Shown here piece by piece: positions 1-9,198 of a stretch of DNA of 46,498 nucleotides; positions within the stretch are counted from its first letter, which is position 1, and the number at the start of each line of letters is the position of its first letter. The DNA is from Heyndrickxia acidiproducens DSM 23148. GTDB lineage: Bacteria > Bacillota > Bacilli > Bacillales > Bacillaceae_C. The position numbers and the translations under genes were made by a program. Location: NCBI RefSeq assembly GCF_000374345.1, contig NZ_KB893984.1:1-46498 (forward strand), in the 5' to 3' direction. The notes under the pieces are model-generated. The model was not told the origin of the DNA. It saw nothing but the letters and a program-made list of their open reading frames with translations, and searched no databases.

Positions 1-119
1 TTAAAGAAGCTTTTAAGGATGAGTATATCCTTTGTGAAGAAGTACTAAATACTATTATTGAGCAATTTTTAAAAAAGTTACCTGTCAGCTATCAAAAACA
101 CCTAATTAAAGCAGCTTAG
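1..119 (+). CDS. C-terminal end of an unrecognised protein, cut by the window edge
   Basis: The frame is open from base 3 and ends at TAG 117-119, giving 38 residues that finish in KLPVSYQKHLIKAA. No start codon lies inside the window, so only the tail of the protein is visible. It is charged and helical. I do not recognise the family. A transposase tail is one possibility, because the next 400 bases look like non-coding flank, but no inverted repeat confirms it. Confidence 0.4.
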   Translation, partial: KEAFKDEYILCEEVLNTIIEQFLKKLPVSYQKHLIKAA

Positions 120-520
120 CTCTAAATTAGCCGGGGTAACCGCAGTGGTGACAAGGGGTTTGCACGATTTTCGTACTTTCAAGTTTTAGTAACATGTAAA
201 AAACTTCTTTAATACTATTTTAATGCCGTTCCGTTCTTTTTTTTTCATAGATTCGCTACTTTTATGTTTCAAACGGAATTACGTTTCGGGCACTTAAGCA
301 GACACTCGAGGCATTCGCTTATATTTTCGGATTCGTTCAATGCCTAGACTAAAAACGGTATCTGAAAAAGGCGGAACTCAGCCAGTTAAACAGATCACAG
401 AGACACAAGATCAAAAACGGATTCTCCAAACGGTAAAAGCCATTGAAGGCTATATAATTTTGCAGTTGTATCGCCATGGGTCTACTGCAAATGATTGCAA
501 GAATTAAATAAGTATAGAAT
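120..520. other. Gene-poor stretch with one doubtful short ORF
   Basis: About 400 bases without a convincing gene. The only open frame of note is ATG 340 to TAA 507 on the plus strand (55 codons, MPRLKTVSEKGG at the N-terminus). It has no recognisable ribosome site and no family I know. The stretch may be the flank of a degraded insertion. Confidence 0.3.
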
Positions 521-548
521 TAAAAAGAGGCTGCCTAAGACAGCCTTT
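521..548 (-). terminator. Rho-independent terminator of the xylose operon
   Basis: The stem AGGCTG/CAGCCT (528-533 and 541-546) is followed, read on the minus strand, by a run of five U. It sits just after the stop of the xylose transporter gene and closes the leftward operon. Confidence 0.75.
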
Positions 549-566
549 GGGTATGCTTCTATGCAA

Positions 567-1946
567 TCATTTTGTAATGGTATGCGCTAAGTCAATTCCT
601 TTGCTGATTGCATTATCTCTAAGTTCCATCTCGATTTGTTCAAGACTCTTCCCTTTTGTCTCTGGAATCTTTTTATTTACAAAAATATATGCGAATACTC
701 CCATAATTCCATAGCTGATAAACATCGTACTAATACCGAATTGTTCAATTAATTTCGGGAATGTGAGGGAAACAACCAAATTTGCAAGCCAGTTTGTAAC
801 ACTGCCAATTCCCATTCCAATTCCGCGGATTCGGAGTGGGAATATTTCTGAAAGCATGACCCATACAACCGGACCCCAGCTAAGTGAGAAGAAGGCAATG
901 TAGATAGCTAAACAAATGACTGTTGTCCAACTGGCCGCAGTAGTCTGGCCTAGTGAAACGTTTACAATTCCGAGTACAAATAAAGCAATGGACATCCCAG
1001 CATTTCCGATCAGCAATAAAGGTTTACGGCCGATCTTATCAATTATTAATACTGCAACCGCTGTTATGATTACATTTACAATTCCGATACCGACAGTTCC
1101 TAAGATGGCTGCGGACGCACCAAGCCCAACATTTGTGAAAGTGGTAGGTGCATAGTAAAGGACAGTGTTACATCCGATAATCTGTTGGAAAACTGCCAAG
1201 CCAATCCCTGCAACTAATGCCGGACGGACCCACAGCTGTTTAACTTCACTCCAGCCGCCTTGATTTTCTTCTAATTTATTGGCTAATTTAATCTCGTTAA
1301 TTTCTTCTTCTACTCCTTTTCCTTTACGCATATAATTTAGGATGGAGCGTGCTTCTTCTTCCTTTTTCTGTTTCAATAACCAACGGGGGCTTTCTGGTAA
1401 GAAAAACATGCCAATGAGCATCAGTAACCCGGGAATTAATGCGATACCAAGCATCCATCGCCAACCTTCTATAGAAGAGAAGATATAATTGACGATGTAG
1501 GCGAGCAAAATTCCTGTCATAATCATTAATTGATTCAAACTCGATAAAGCACCACGAATAGCTGTGGGTGCCATTTCTGATAAGTACATCGGAACGAGGG
1601 TAGAGGCACTTCCGACTGCAATGCCCAATACAATACGAAAAAGAATTAAAAACATCGTATTTGGTGCTAATGCAGTTCCTAAAGCACCGATACAAAAGAC
1701 AGTTGCAGCAATCAAAACGACTTTGCGCCTTCCTAATCTGTCAGACAAGGCGCCGCTTATTGCTGCACCAATCATACAACCAAATAATATTGAACTAACA
1801 ACAATGCCTTCCGTCCAGGATGTAAGGTGCAGATCATTTTTAATAAATAAAATGGCACCTGAAATGACACCGGTATCATAGCCAAATAAAAGACCGCCCA
1901 GAGCACCAAAAAAATAAATCAGACCATTATTGACCTTAAACTTCAT
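567..1946 (-). CDS. xylT: MFS sugar porter, probable xylose:H+ symporter
   Basis: A 459-residue, 12-helix major facilitator of the sugar porter family. It carries the family marks in order: GRRK after helix 2 (about 72-75), PESPRWL before the central loop (184-190), the QQ sugar-binding pair in helix 7 (near 256), and PETKGKS after helix 12 (near 430). The GGAGGG site lies 7 bases before ATG 1946. It is the third gene of the leftward xylA-xylB-xylT unit, 44 bases after xylB, and is followed by a terminator. This order matches Bacillus megaterium, where the third gene imports xylose. Xylose as substrate is inferred from context; arabinose or galactose transport cannot be excluded from sequence. 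Confidence 0.88.
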   Translation of the reverse strand: MKFKVNNGLIYFFGALGGLLFGYDTGVISGAILFIKNDLHLTSWTEGIVVSSILFGCMIGAAISGALSDRLGRRKVVLIAATVFCIGALGTALAPNTMFLILFRIVLGIAVGSASTLVPMYLSEMAPTAIRGALSSLNQLMIMTGILLAYIVNYIFSSIEGWRWMLGIALIPGLLMLIGMFFLPESPRWLLKQKKEEEARSILNYMRKGKGVEEEINEIKLANKLEENQGGWSEVKQLWVRPALVAGIGLAVFQQIIGCNTVLYYAPTTFTNVGLGASAAILGTVGIGIVNVIITAVAVLIIDKIGRKPLLLIGNAGMSIALFVLGIVNVSLGQTTAASWTTVICLAIYIAFFSLSWGPVVWVMLSEIFPLRIRGIGMGIGSVTNWLANLVVSLTFPKLIEQFGISTMFISYGIMGVFAYIFVNKKIPETKGKSLEQIEMELRDNAISKGIDLAHTITK

Positions 1947-1990
1947 GGTTTTTCCCTCCTGAGTTCGGTATGAAACGGATAAGAGTTACA

Positions 1991-3493
1991 TTATCTCGTG
2001 TTTTTCAAATCAAATAATTGATGGTTTATCGCAACTGTACGCGGATACACGTCTTTATACACTTGATAGAATGCTTGATAACGCGCTGCATTTTCCGGAA
2101 TAGGTTCGTAAACTTTTGCCTCTTGAATAAAGGCGTCCGCGCACTTTTTTAGAGATGGAAACCATTCCAAGCCGCTTGCTGCGATCATGGCTGCCCCCAT
2201 ACCAGGACCTTGTTCATTTTGCAATTTTATCACTTTGGCGTTAAATACATCAGCTTGAATCTGTAGCCACAGGTCGCTTTTTGCACCGCCCCCGATTGAA
2301 ATGACTTTATCAATTGTTTTTCCGTAATTGCGGAAAATTTCAACGCTCTCATTAATTGAAAACACAATCCCTTCTAGGACAGCACGTGTAAAATCACGTT
2401 TGGTGTGAGAACTGTCTATTCCTGTAAAGGTTCCTCTTACTTTCGCATCTGTATAAGGTGTCCGTTCTCCAACCAGAAACGGAGTGAAAATCAGACCTCC
2501 TGCACCGATAGGGGACAGGGCTGCTTCTTCTAATAAGGAAGTGAATGATTCATCTTTTGCAAAAGTATTCTTAAACCAAGCTAAGCTGTAACCCGCTGCT
2601 AAGGTGACCCCCATTGTATAATAAGAATTTTTTTGCCCATGGTTGAAAAGGTGAACTTTTCCACCAAAGTTTTTAGTACTATCCTTTTCGTAGGAAAGAA
2701 ATACCCCTGATGTTCCAATACTGCATAAAGCTTTTCCTTCAGATAAAATACCGGCTCCAATTGCGCCGCATGCATTATCTGCACCACCTGCAAAGACTTT
2801 TGTAGCAGGAGATAAACCGGATTCAAATGCAACTTCAGGCAGGATGGTACCAACCATATCTTCCGTCTCTACCAGCGGCGGACAAATATGTTCAGGAATT
2901 TCAAAAATACGAAGGATATCTGTACTCCATGATTTATTGACAATGTCCAAAAGAAGGGTTCCGGCAGCATCTGAATAATCCATACCGATTGCTCCTGTTA
3001 ACCGGAAGCGCAGATAATCTTTTGGCAGCAGGAAGAAACGTGTTTTTTGCAAATTTTCCGGTTCATTCTCTTTTATCCAAAGAATTTTAGGAAGAGTGAA
3101 TCCTTCTAGCGCTGGATTTTTCGTAATTTCAAGTAATTTCCCACCTAGTTGTTGATCAATTTTCCTGCATTGGGAAGTAGTCCTTGTGTCATTCCAAAGG
3201 ATAGCATTGCGAATAATATGAAAATGCTCGTCAAGCAGTACCAAGCCGTGCATTTGTCCGGAGAAGCTAAGTCCCTCAATATCCTCAACGCTAACATTTG
3301 ATTCTGTGGTTAATTGTTTTAAGGCCTGGATTGTTTTTTGAACCCACTGTTCAGGATCTTGTTCGCTATATCCGGGTCGAATTTGAATCAATGGATAGTC
3401 CTTAGAAACGGAAGCACAGATATTTCCATTTTGATCTACAAGCAGTACTTTAACGGAACTGGTTCCAAGATCTACTCCTATTACATATTTCAT
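1991..3493 (-). CDS. xylB: Xylulokinase
   Basis: A 500-residue FGGY sugar kinase that phosphorylates D-xylulose to xylulose 5-phosphate for the pentose phosphate pathway. The N-terminal phosphate loop DLGTSS (residues 8-13), the substrate motif GQMHG (near 80), the GGADNA segment with the catalytic Asp (near 237) and the C-terminal GGGAKS adenosine site are all present. The frame is open to base 3607, but GAGGAG 7 bases before ATG 3493 and the family length of about 500 fix the start there. It lies 79 bases downstream of xylA in the same transcription unit. Confidence 0.95.
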   Translation of the reverse strand: MKYVIGVDLGTSSVKVLLVDQNGNICASVSKDYPLIQIRPGYSEQDPEQWVQKTIQALKQLTTESNVSVEDIEGLSFSGQMHGLVLLDEHFHIIRNAILWNDTRTTSQCRKIDQQLGGKLLEITKNPALEGFTLPKILWIKENEPENLQKTRFFLLPKDYLRFRLTGAIGMDYSDAAGTLLLDIVNKSWSTDILRIFEIPEHICPPLVETEDMVGTILPEVAFESGLSPATKVFAGGADNACGAIGAGILSEGKALCSIGTSGVFLSYEKDSTKNFGGKVHLFNHGQKNSYYTMGVTLAAGYSLAWFKNTFAKDESFTSLLEEAALSPIGAGGLIFTPFLVGERTPYTDAKVRGTFTGIDSSHTKRDFTRAVLEGIVFSINESVEIFRNYGKTIDKVISIGGGAKSDLWLQIQADVFNAKVIKLQNEQGPGMGAAMIAASGLEWFPSLKKCADAFIQEAKVYEPIPENAARYQAFYQVYKDVYPRTVAINHQLFDLKNTR

Positions 3494-3572
3494 TCTGATC
3501 TCCTCGCTGTTCATTAGACAGATATTAGCGGCTGGCCCAATATTGGCGAGCCAGCCAAAATTTTTTATAATC

Positions 3573-4907
3573 TTAAGCAAATGCCCCTTGATAAGCTTCT
3601 TTAACAATATAATGATTTAGTGTGTTCTTTAATTGTTCCAGTCTGCCGGATTGATTGGTAATTTCTTTCTTATCCAGGATATAGTTTTCTAATGATTTAA
3701 AATCTGCTTTTCCGGAAACGATCTCGGCGCCGATGCCTGTTTGATAGCTGCTGTAGCGTTGTTCTATAAATTCATCAAATACTTTATCCTCAATCAAGCG
3801 GTTGGCCACCTTCAGCCCAAGGGCAAAACTGTCCATCCCTGCAATATGAGCATAGAAAAGATCTTCTGTAGTAAAGGATCCTCTCCGTGTTTTCGCATCA
3901 AAATTTAATCCGCCTTTTCCAAGCCCACCGTTTTTCAACACTTCATACATCGCCAAAGTGGTTGCATAAAGATCGGTTGGAAATTCATCTGTATCCCATC
4001 CGAGTGCCGGGTCGCCTTGGTTGGCATCCAGTGAACCCAGAAGCCCATGTGTTCTGGCTACACGAATTTCATGTTCAAATGTGTGGCCAGCTAAAGTAGC
4101 GTGGTTGGCTTCAAGATTCAGTTTAAAATCTTTGTCCAAATTATATGTTTTTAAGAAAGCAATCGCCGTTGCGGCATCAAAATCATATTGATGTTTCGTT
4201 GGTTCTTTTGGCTTCGGTTCAATCAAGAATTGGGCATCAAAGCCGATTTCTTTTGCGTAATCTACAGCCATGTGGAAGAATCTGGCCAAATTATCCTGTT
4301 CAAGTTTCATATCTGTATTTAATAGGGTTTCATAACCTTCACGCCCGCCCCAGAAAACATAGTTTTGCGCACCTAATTCTTTACCGACTTCTAATCCTTT
4401 TTTGACCTGGGCAGCGGCGTATGCAAAAACATCTGCATTGCAGGAACTTGCAGCACCATGTACAAAACGGGGATTTGTAAACATATTGGCTGTATTCCAA
4501 AGAAGTTTTACATTGCTAGTTTTCATATAATCTTTAATCATAGCGACAATAACATCGAGATTCTTATTTGTTTCCCTTAAAGTTTCCCCTTCTGGAGCAA
4601 TGTCGCGGTCATGAAAGCAGAAGAAGGGATTGCCCAGTTTTTCAAAAAATTCAAAAGCAGCTTCTACTCTGGCTTTTGCCAGATCCAGACCGGTTAAATG
4701 ATCCCAGGGGCGGACTTTTGTTCCAGCACCAAATGGGTCTGTGCCTTTTTCAGTAAAGGTATGCCAATAAGCAACAGAGAAGCGAAGATGTTCCTCCATT
4801 GTTTTACCGGCTACAACTTCTTTTGGGTTGTAATGGTTAAAAGATAGATCGCTTTTTAATTGTTTACCAGAATAGTCGATTCTACGAACATTTGGGAAAT
4901 AAGCCAT
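3573..4907 (-). CDS. xylA: Xylose isomerase
   Basis: A 444-residue class II xylose isomerase converting D-xylose to D-xylulose. The catalytic His is in FHDRD (His99), the metal ligands are in the EPKPKEPT segment, and the Asp-rich second metal site is in [16 protein letters not shown]. The start was taken at ATG 4907, 8 bases after GGAGG; the open frame runs 13 codons further but those codons overlap the ribosome site. It is the first gene of the operon, behind a promoter with an overlapping XylR-type operator and a downstream cre. Confidence 0.97.
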   Translation of the reverse strand: MAYFPNVRRIDYSGKQLKSDLSFNHYNPKEVVAGKTMEEHLRFSVAYWHTFTEKGTDPFGAGTKVRPWDHLTGLDLAKARVEAAFEFFEKLGNPFFCFHDRDIAPEGETLRETNKNLDVIVAMIKDYMKTSNVKLLWNTANMFTNPRFVHGAASSCNADVFAYAAAQVKKGLEVGKELGAQNYVFWGGREGYETLLNTDMKLEQDNLARFFHMAVDYAKEIGFDAQFLIEPKPKEPTKHQYDFDAATAIAFLKTYNLDKDFKLNLEANHATLAGHTFEHEIRVARTHGLLGSLDANQGDPALGWDTDEFPTDLYATTLAMYEVLKNGGLGKGGLNFDAKTRRGSFTTEDLFYAHIAGMDSFALGLKVANRLIEDKVFDEFIEQRYSSYQTGIGAEIVSGKADFKSLENYILDKKEITNQSGRLEQLKNTLNHYIVKEAYQGAFA

Positions 4908-4935
4908 TTTTGTTTCCTCCTTTAAATAGATAAAA

Positions 4936-4949
4936 TGAAACCGCATTCA
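4936..4949 (-). promoter_or_regulatory. CcpA-type cre site
   Basis: TGAAACCGCATTCA matches the consensus TGWNANCGNTNWCA with one mismatch. It lies between the operator and the xylA ribosome site, in the transcribed leader, a usual place for roadblock-type glucose repression. Function is inferred from the motif and position. Confidence 0.6.
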
Positions 4950-4975
4950 TAGAGCCCTAAAAAAATAACGATTAA

Positions 4976-4998
4976 CTTTGTTTAACTGTTAAACTAAG
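4976..4998 (-). promoter_or_regulatory. XylR-type operator for xylA
   Basis: Inverted repeat CTTTGTTTAA / TTAAACTAAG with 9 of 10 arm positions matching. It resembles the TTTGTTTAA-type operators bound by Bacillus XylR. It sits about 10 bases downstream of the xylA -10 box, so bound XylR would block initiation. Confidence 0.75.
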
Positions 4999-5007
4999 TA
5001 CAAGTAC

Positions 5008-5036
5008 ATAATAGCACTTTCATTTTGTGAAAACAA
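5008..5036 (-). promoter_or_regulatory. xylA promoter
   Basis: On the minus strand TTGTTT (5031-5036) is followed after 17 bases by TATTAT (5008-5013), a fair sigma-A promoter. Transcription would start near base 5001 and run through the operator. Confidence 0.6.
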
Positions 5037-5060
5037 CAGCCTTTTTTAAAAAAACTGTGA

Positions 5061-5066
5061 TATAAT
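5061..5066 (+). promoter_or_regulatory. -10 box of the xylR promoter
   Basis: A perfect TATAAT about 65 bases before xylR. No good -35 box is visible at the right distance, so the promoter is probably weak, as expected for a repressor gene. Confidence 0.4.
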
Positions 5067-5093
5067 AAAAACATACCAATAAAAGAGATGATG

Positions 5094-5114
5094 TTTGTTT
5101 AACGGTTATACAAA
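5094..5114 (+). promoter_or_regulatory. Second XylR-type operator, in the xylR leader
   Basis: TTTGTTTAAC-GG-TTATACAAA, arms matching 8 of 9. It shares the TTTGTTTAAC half-site with the xylA operator and lies 15 bases before the xylR start, which suggests autoregulation. Confidence 0.6.
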
Positions 5115-5129
5115 TGAGGAAGAGATAAT

Positions 5130-6299
5130 ATGAACACAGCCGATCAAGCGTTTATTAAAATTCAGAATCAACGAGTTGTTTTAAACGAAATTATTAAGCA
5201 CTATCCAGTATCACGTGCTAAGTTATCCAAAATTACCCAGCTAAATAAAGCAACCATTTCCTCCCAAACTGCTACACTGATTGATAAGAATTTAGTGACT
5301 GAAATTGGTACCGGCTTATCAAGCGGTGGTAGGAAACCGGTTATGCTTGTGTTTAATAAAAATGCAGGTTATGCTATCGGGGTAGACATCGGAGTCAATT
5401 ATATTTTGACCATTTTAACCGACTTAGAAGGGGGCATTGTATACAGCGATTACTGTGAGTTTGCTGATCCTTCTTTTGAAGTAGTTAAACCGATTATTAT
5501 TGAAAGAATCAGACTTGTATCTAGTAAAGCGCCCGATTCCCCTTATGGAATTATTGGTATAGGGGCAGGGGTTCATGGGTTTGTGAACAGGAAACAAATG
5601 GTTTTGTTCACGCCTAACTCAAAATGGCGCAATGTAGATTTAAAAAAACTGCTTGAAGACCATTTTGATTGTCCGGTTTTAATTGACAATGAAGCGAATG
5701 CAGGAGCGTACGGTGAAAAGTTGTTTGGCTCCTTAAAAAACTGCCACAATGGCATTTATGTTAGTATCGGGATTGGGATTGGTCTCGGTATTATTGTAAA
5801 TGATGCTTTATATCGGGGCACAGAAGGGTTTTCTGGGGAAATGGGCCATATGTCCATTGATTTTAACGGAAAATTGTGCAGATGCGGCAATCATGGATGT
5901 TGGGAACTTTATGCATCCGAACATGCTTTTTATGAAAACTTATATAATCTGAAATCAAAAGAGGATATCACGCTGGAAAAAGCATCAAAATGGATTCAGG
6001 AAAATGATAATGAAACCATTGAACAATTGGAACTATTTGGATATTATTTGGGCATTGGTTTGACGAACATTATTAATACGTTTAATCCTGAGGCGATTGT
6101 GCTTCGCAGCAATCTAATCGAAGCCAATCCAATTGTTCTGAATTCAATTCAAAGTACGATTGCGTCCCGGGTATCGCGATTTGTGCACCAGAGCCGCCAA
6201 ATTTATATTTCACAACTAAACCGGAATGCAACTGCGCTTGGCTCAGCTTCTTTTATGATTCAGGATTTTTTAAAGGGAACAGGACAACTTAAGATGTGA
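5130..6299 (+). CDS. xylR: Xylose repressor, ROK family
   Basis: A 389-residue ROK-family repressor. The N-terminal 70 residues hold a winged helix-turn-helix (SRAKLSKITQLNKATIS). The rest is a sugar-kinase-like sensor with the ROK signature GEMGHMS and a zinc motif CRCGNHGCWE near 248-257. Family members bind xylose and release operator DNA. The gene is divergent from xylA and both promoters carry matching operators. The GAGGAAGAG site precedes ATG 5130. Confidence 0.93.
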   Translation: MNTADQAFIKIQNQRVVLNEIIKHYPVSRAKLSKITQLNKATISSQTATLIDKNLVTEIGTGLSSGGRKPVMLVFNKNAGYAIGVDIGVNYILTILTDLEGGIVYSDYCEFADPSFEVVKPIIIERIRLVSSKAPDSPYGIIGIGAGVHGFVNRKQMVLFTPNSKWRNVDLKKLLEDHFDCPVLIDNEANAGAYGEKLFGSLKNCHNGIYVSIGIGIGLGIIVNDALYRGTEGFSGEMGHMSIDFNGKLCRCGNHGCWELYASEHAFYENLYNLKSKEDITLEKASKWIQENDNETIEQLELFGYYLGIGLTNIINTFNPEAIVLRSNLIEANPIVLNSIQSTIASRVSRFVHQSRQIYISQLNRNATALGSASFMIQDFLKGTGQLKM

Positions 6300-6308
6300 T
6301 AAAAATTG

Positions 6309-6339
6309 AAAGGGAAGCCAGCTGTATCTGGTGCCCTTT
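6309..6339 (+). terminator. Hairpin after xylR, weak terminator
   Basis: AAAGGG...CCCTTT with an inner CCAG/CTGG pair forms a stable stem 10 bases after the xylR stop. The following bases are A-rich, not U-rich, so termination is uncertain. Confidence 0.35.
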
Positions 6340-6353
6340 ATAGTACAAAATAA

Positions 6354-6367
6354 AGAAAACGGTTTCC
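6354..6367 (+). promoter_or_regulatory. Possible cre before the epimerase pseudogene
   Basis: AGAAAACGGTTTCC matches the cre consensus at all but the first and last position. It lies about 85 bases upstream of the broken epimerase gene, so it may be a leftover of glucose repression. Confidence 0.3.
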
Positions 6368-6451
6368 TTGTCTCTTTACATTATTCAACCCTGTCATAAT
6401 TAAAATGAAATGGGGATAATTCTATAATTTTAAAAACAGAGAGAGTTGAGT

Positions 6452-7461
6452 ATGAAAGGTTTGGTAGCAAATCAAGCTGTAGATACCACTTTTAACGGTT
6501 TTAATGCAATTGAATTGAATTGTTTTCCATATCAAGCTGTTATTTTACCAGAATTCGGCGGGAACCTCATTGCTTTTCGTAATGTTGATAGGGGATATTG
6601 CTTTTTACGAGAACCTTCAGCAGAGGAGATGGACGACTTTCAAGTTAATCCTTTCTTATATGGTATCCCAGTCTTATTTCCACCTAATCGAATTGAAAAT
6701 GGAAAAATTCACATTTGCTGGAAGACCATATCAATTTTCTATAAATGAGGACGCCACCCATAATCATTTACATGGTTTCTTCTATGCACGTCCCTGGAAA
6801 ATATATGATAAAGGCTACAGAGACGGGGAAAGCTATGTCGAACTTGTACAAATTGTTGATGAATTATCCGAAATTTATCGCTATTATCCCAATCATTTTA
6901 AAATGTACTTACGCTATACCTTATCATCTGAGGGCTTGGAGCAGAGTGTTAAAATAGTGAATGAAAGTTCTAATGTATGCCGGTTATGCTGGGTTGCCAT
7001 ACGTCCATTCAAGCACCGTTTTGCAAAACAAGCACAGAAGCGGACTGTATTTTGAAGTTGGGTGTCCTAAAACGAGTTGAATTAAATGAGCGGTCTCTTC
7101 CTACCGGCCATTTTATCGAGCTGGATAAAGACGAGAGACAACTAGCTGATATAGGAAATTCGCCTTATTTTAAACCTTTGGATCATCATTATATTGCGCG
7201 AGAAGCTGAAGAAAATCAAATGGTCTTAACGGATAGTAAGGAGAAGGTTTCCTTTGTTTTGCTGCGGGATCCGTCCTTCCGATTCTGGATGTTGTACAAT
7301 GATGATGCGAAAAGCGGATTTTTTTGTCCTGAACCGCAAACAAATATGGTGAATGCTCCAAACGTACCACTTAGCTATAAAAAGACAGGCTGATTGAACT
7401 GAAAAGCGGAGAAGAGTGGACCGCTGCATCCGTTTTGAAGGTTCAGCCAATTGAAAAGTAA
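6452..7461 (+). pseudogene. Aldose 1-epimerase, broken by three frameshifts
   Basis: Read across three reading frames this is a continuous, roughly 335-residue galactose-mutarotase-like protein: NHLHGF active-site segment near residue 105, PNHF and YTLSSEGL in the middle, PEPQTNMVNA near the end. The frame slips by +1 in a run of five A near 6702-6706, by -1 near 6981-6990 and by -1 near 7388-7391, where one C of GGCCTG seems lost. ATG 6452 was chosen over TTG 6446. Such enzymes speed anomer exchange of sugars, which fits next to xylR. Three separate indels argue for real decay, although errors in the assembly cannot be ruled out from one sequence. Confidence 0.85.
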
Positions 7462-7553
7462 TTTAAAAAATATTCGAAGAGAAAAGAGAAATTTATCCGC
7501 TTTTTTGAAAGAAAAATAAGTTTTTTAAGAAGTTAAAGCTCATAAAATATAAG

Positions 7554-7587
7554 AAAAGGGTGGTGCTGTTGCCGGCACCACCCTTTT
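7554..7587. terminator. Bidirectional terminator
   Basis: A perfect 12-bp stem, AAAAGGGTGGTG / CACCACCCTTTT, with a 10-base loop. It lies between the convergent epimerase pseudogene and the dehydrogenase gene, and the A/T ends allow termination both ways. Confidence 0.85.
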
Positions 7588-7607
7588 CGCTGTTTCGTAT
7601 TGTTTTA

Positions 7608-8690
7608 TCAACCGGCTATTGTTTTTTCCATTGCAAGCTGTTCAATCGTCTTCATCGCTTCGGCAATTTTTTCTTTTGAATAATCGCCGAGCAGGACGAA
7701 GGATTCTTCCGGTTTTGCTGCATAGGCTGCTACTTTTTCAATTGCTGCTTCATGATTTTCCGTTACATGAAGGGTGTCTAAATTGTAAGGGAATCCAAGT
7801 TTTTGATAGAGCGGCAGCAATTTTTTCACTTCATCCAAGTCCCCTGTTGCGGCCAATTGGACCAAAATGCCATAAGCGACTTTTGAACCGTGCAGAATGG
7901 AATGGGTTTCCGGCAAGAAGGACAACCCGTTATGGATCGCATGGGCACCAGCCATTCTGCCGTATTCGCCGGCAAATCCGCCGACAGTTCCAGCAGCACC
8001 GATGATAATCTCAACGATATTACGGAAAGCATCGGTAATTTTTCCTGCTGTCTGGTCTTTAATGGCTTGTTCGCTGTCACGCAGGATGCCTTCACGAATG
8101 GTTTTTGCAGAGTTAAGCCCGAGTTCAACCATCACCGGTAAGGACGGCATATTTCGTGTAATGGCTTCTGATTCATACCATTTGGCAAGAGAGTCGCCGA
8201 TTCCGCCTAATAAATATTCGACAGGGGAATGGAGCAAGATCCGCAAATCGATCAGGGTTAAATATGCTGATCGTTTATAGTAGGCAACATGGCTGAACTG
8301 GCTGAATTCATCGTATACCGCAGAGAGCGGGGTATAACCGGCGCATGTTCCGGCGATTGTCGGTACCAATACGACTTCACAATCGAGGAGTTCTGCCGTT
8401 CCTTTTGCAGTATCCAGCACTTTCCCGCCGCCGATCCCGACGATAACGTCCGCATCCCCTGCTTTTTCGGCTAATTCCGCCATGTTTTTATCGCTTGCTG
8501 TATGGTCATAACGGAGCACCGGCCAAGTTTCCGGCACCGAAGCGAACTCCTGGAAAGCCTTGTACGACTTTACACCGGTAATTACAACCGGATGCTTGAA
8601 ATCCGCTAATTTTTCTTCTAAATATTTTGCTGCATCTTCTTCACATATGTACTGATTCGGGCCGCTTCTAACGACTTGACTAAGACGCAT
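7608..8690 (-). CDS. Iron-containing alcohol dehydrogenase family, glycerol-dehydrogenase-like
   Basis: A 360-residue NAD(P)-dependent oxidoreductase of the GldA/HcxA branch. The cofactor motif GIGGGKVLD is at 85-93; the likely metal ligands are Asp166 (GGIGDSL), His250 (AGAHAIHNGL) and His267 (ILHGSK), spaced as in Bacillus glycerol dehydrogenase. GGAGGT lies 7 bases before ATG 8690; an upstream TTG at 8705 overlaps that site and was rejected. The gene stands alone with its own terminator. The substrate could be glycerol or a 2-hydroxy acid (as for E. coli HcxA); sequence does not decide. Confidence 0.8.
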   Translation of the reverse strand: MRLSQVVRSGPNQYICEEDAAKYLEEKLADFKHPVVITGVKSYKAFQEFASVPETWPVLRYDHTASDKNMAELAEKAGDADVIVGIGGGKVLDTAKGTAELLDCEVVLVPTIAGTCAGYTPLSAVYDEFSQFSHVAYYKRSAYLTLIDLRILLHSPVEYLLGGIGDSLAKWYESEAITRNMPSLPVMVELGLNSAKTIREGILRDSEQAIKDQTAGKITDAFRNIVEIIIGAAGTVGGFAGEYGRMAGAHAIHNGLSFLPETHSILHGSKVAYGILVQLAATGDLDEVKKLLPLYQKLGFPYNLDTLHVTENHEAAIEKVAAYAAKPEESFVLLGDYSKEKIAEAMKTIEQLAMEKTIAG

Positions 8691-8703
8691 GTACAGCACC
8701 TCC

Positions 8704-9071
8704 AATTAAAATAGTGTATGTATTGTATAGCTTACTCCTAAACGAATGGCAATTCAATAGATTTATTCGACAAATACGAAAATAATCATTATAAAAATTA
8801 TGCTATGTTTTCTAGTATGTTTTCTGTCTGAAATAAATGAAAAACAGAGAAAAGGTATTTGTCAGATAAATTGGTAATAATATTCTAACCCAGAAGTAGG
8901 TACTTACAATAGAGAAATACTTGTATTTTTACCAAACTAATTTTACGGACTTCTAGCTTATGTATTCTCGTATTTATTCGCTTGAAGACGTTAAAGTCCT
9001 TCAAGGTGATAAAGATGTATACAAAAAAGGACGTAAATTCTAAAACATGCCTGAGTTTTTAAAAGCAATTT
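8704..9071. other. Long AT-rich intergenic stretch with a possible gene remnant
   Basis: No clear gene in about 370 bases. A 27-codon frame, ATG 8960 to TAA 9041-9043 on the plus strand, ends in KKGRKF and is followed by a good terminator at 9072-9114. It lacks a ribosome site and has an in-frame stop just upstream. It looks like the tail of a lost gene rather than a working one. Confidence 0.35.
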
Positions 9072-9114
9072 AAAAAGTTCCCCTTTAATTATGATTGGAA
9101 GGGGAACTTTTTTT
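9072..9114 (+). terminator. Strong Rho-independent terminator without an intact gene before it
   Basis: AAAAAGTTCCCCTT / AAGGGGAACTTTTT followed by more T. The nearest intact upstream plus-strand reading frame is the broken epimerase gene, which already has a terminator, so this one probably served a deleted gene. Confidence 0.75.
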
Positions 9115-9132
9115 GGGGTTTATCCCATTTAG

Positions 9133-9183
9133 AAAAAAGCAGGGATCTCTTGTTTTCCGAATGGAATAAGGGATCCCTGCTTT
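9133..9183 (-). terminator. Terminator of the amino-acid ABC operon
   Basis: The stem AAAGCAGGGATC / GATCCCTGCTTT (9136-9147 and 9172-9183) is followed on the minus strand by six U. It lies 15 bases after the binding-protein stop. Confidence 0.8.
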
Positions 9184-9198
9184 GTGATAGGGGCTTGA

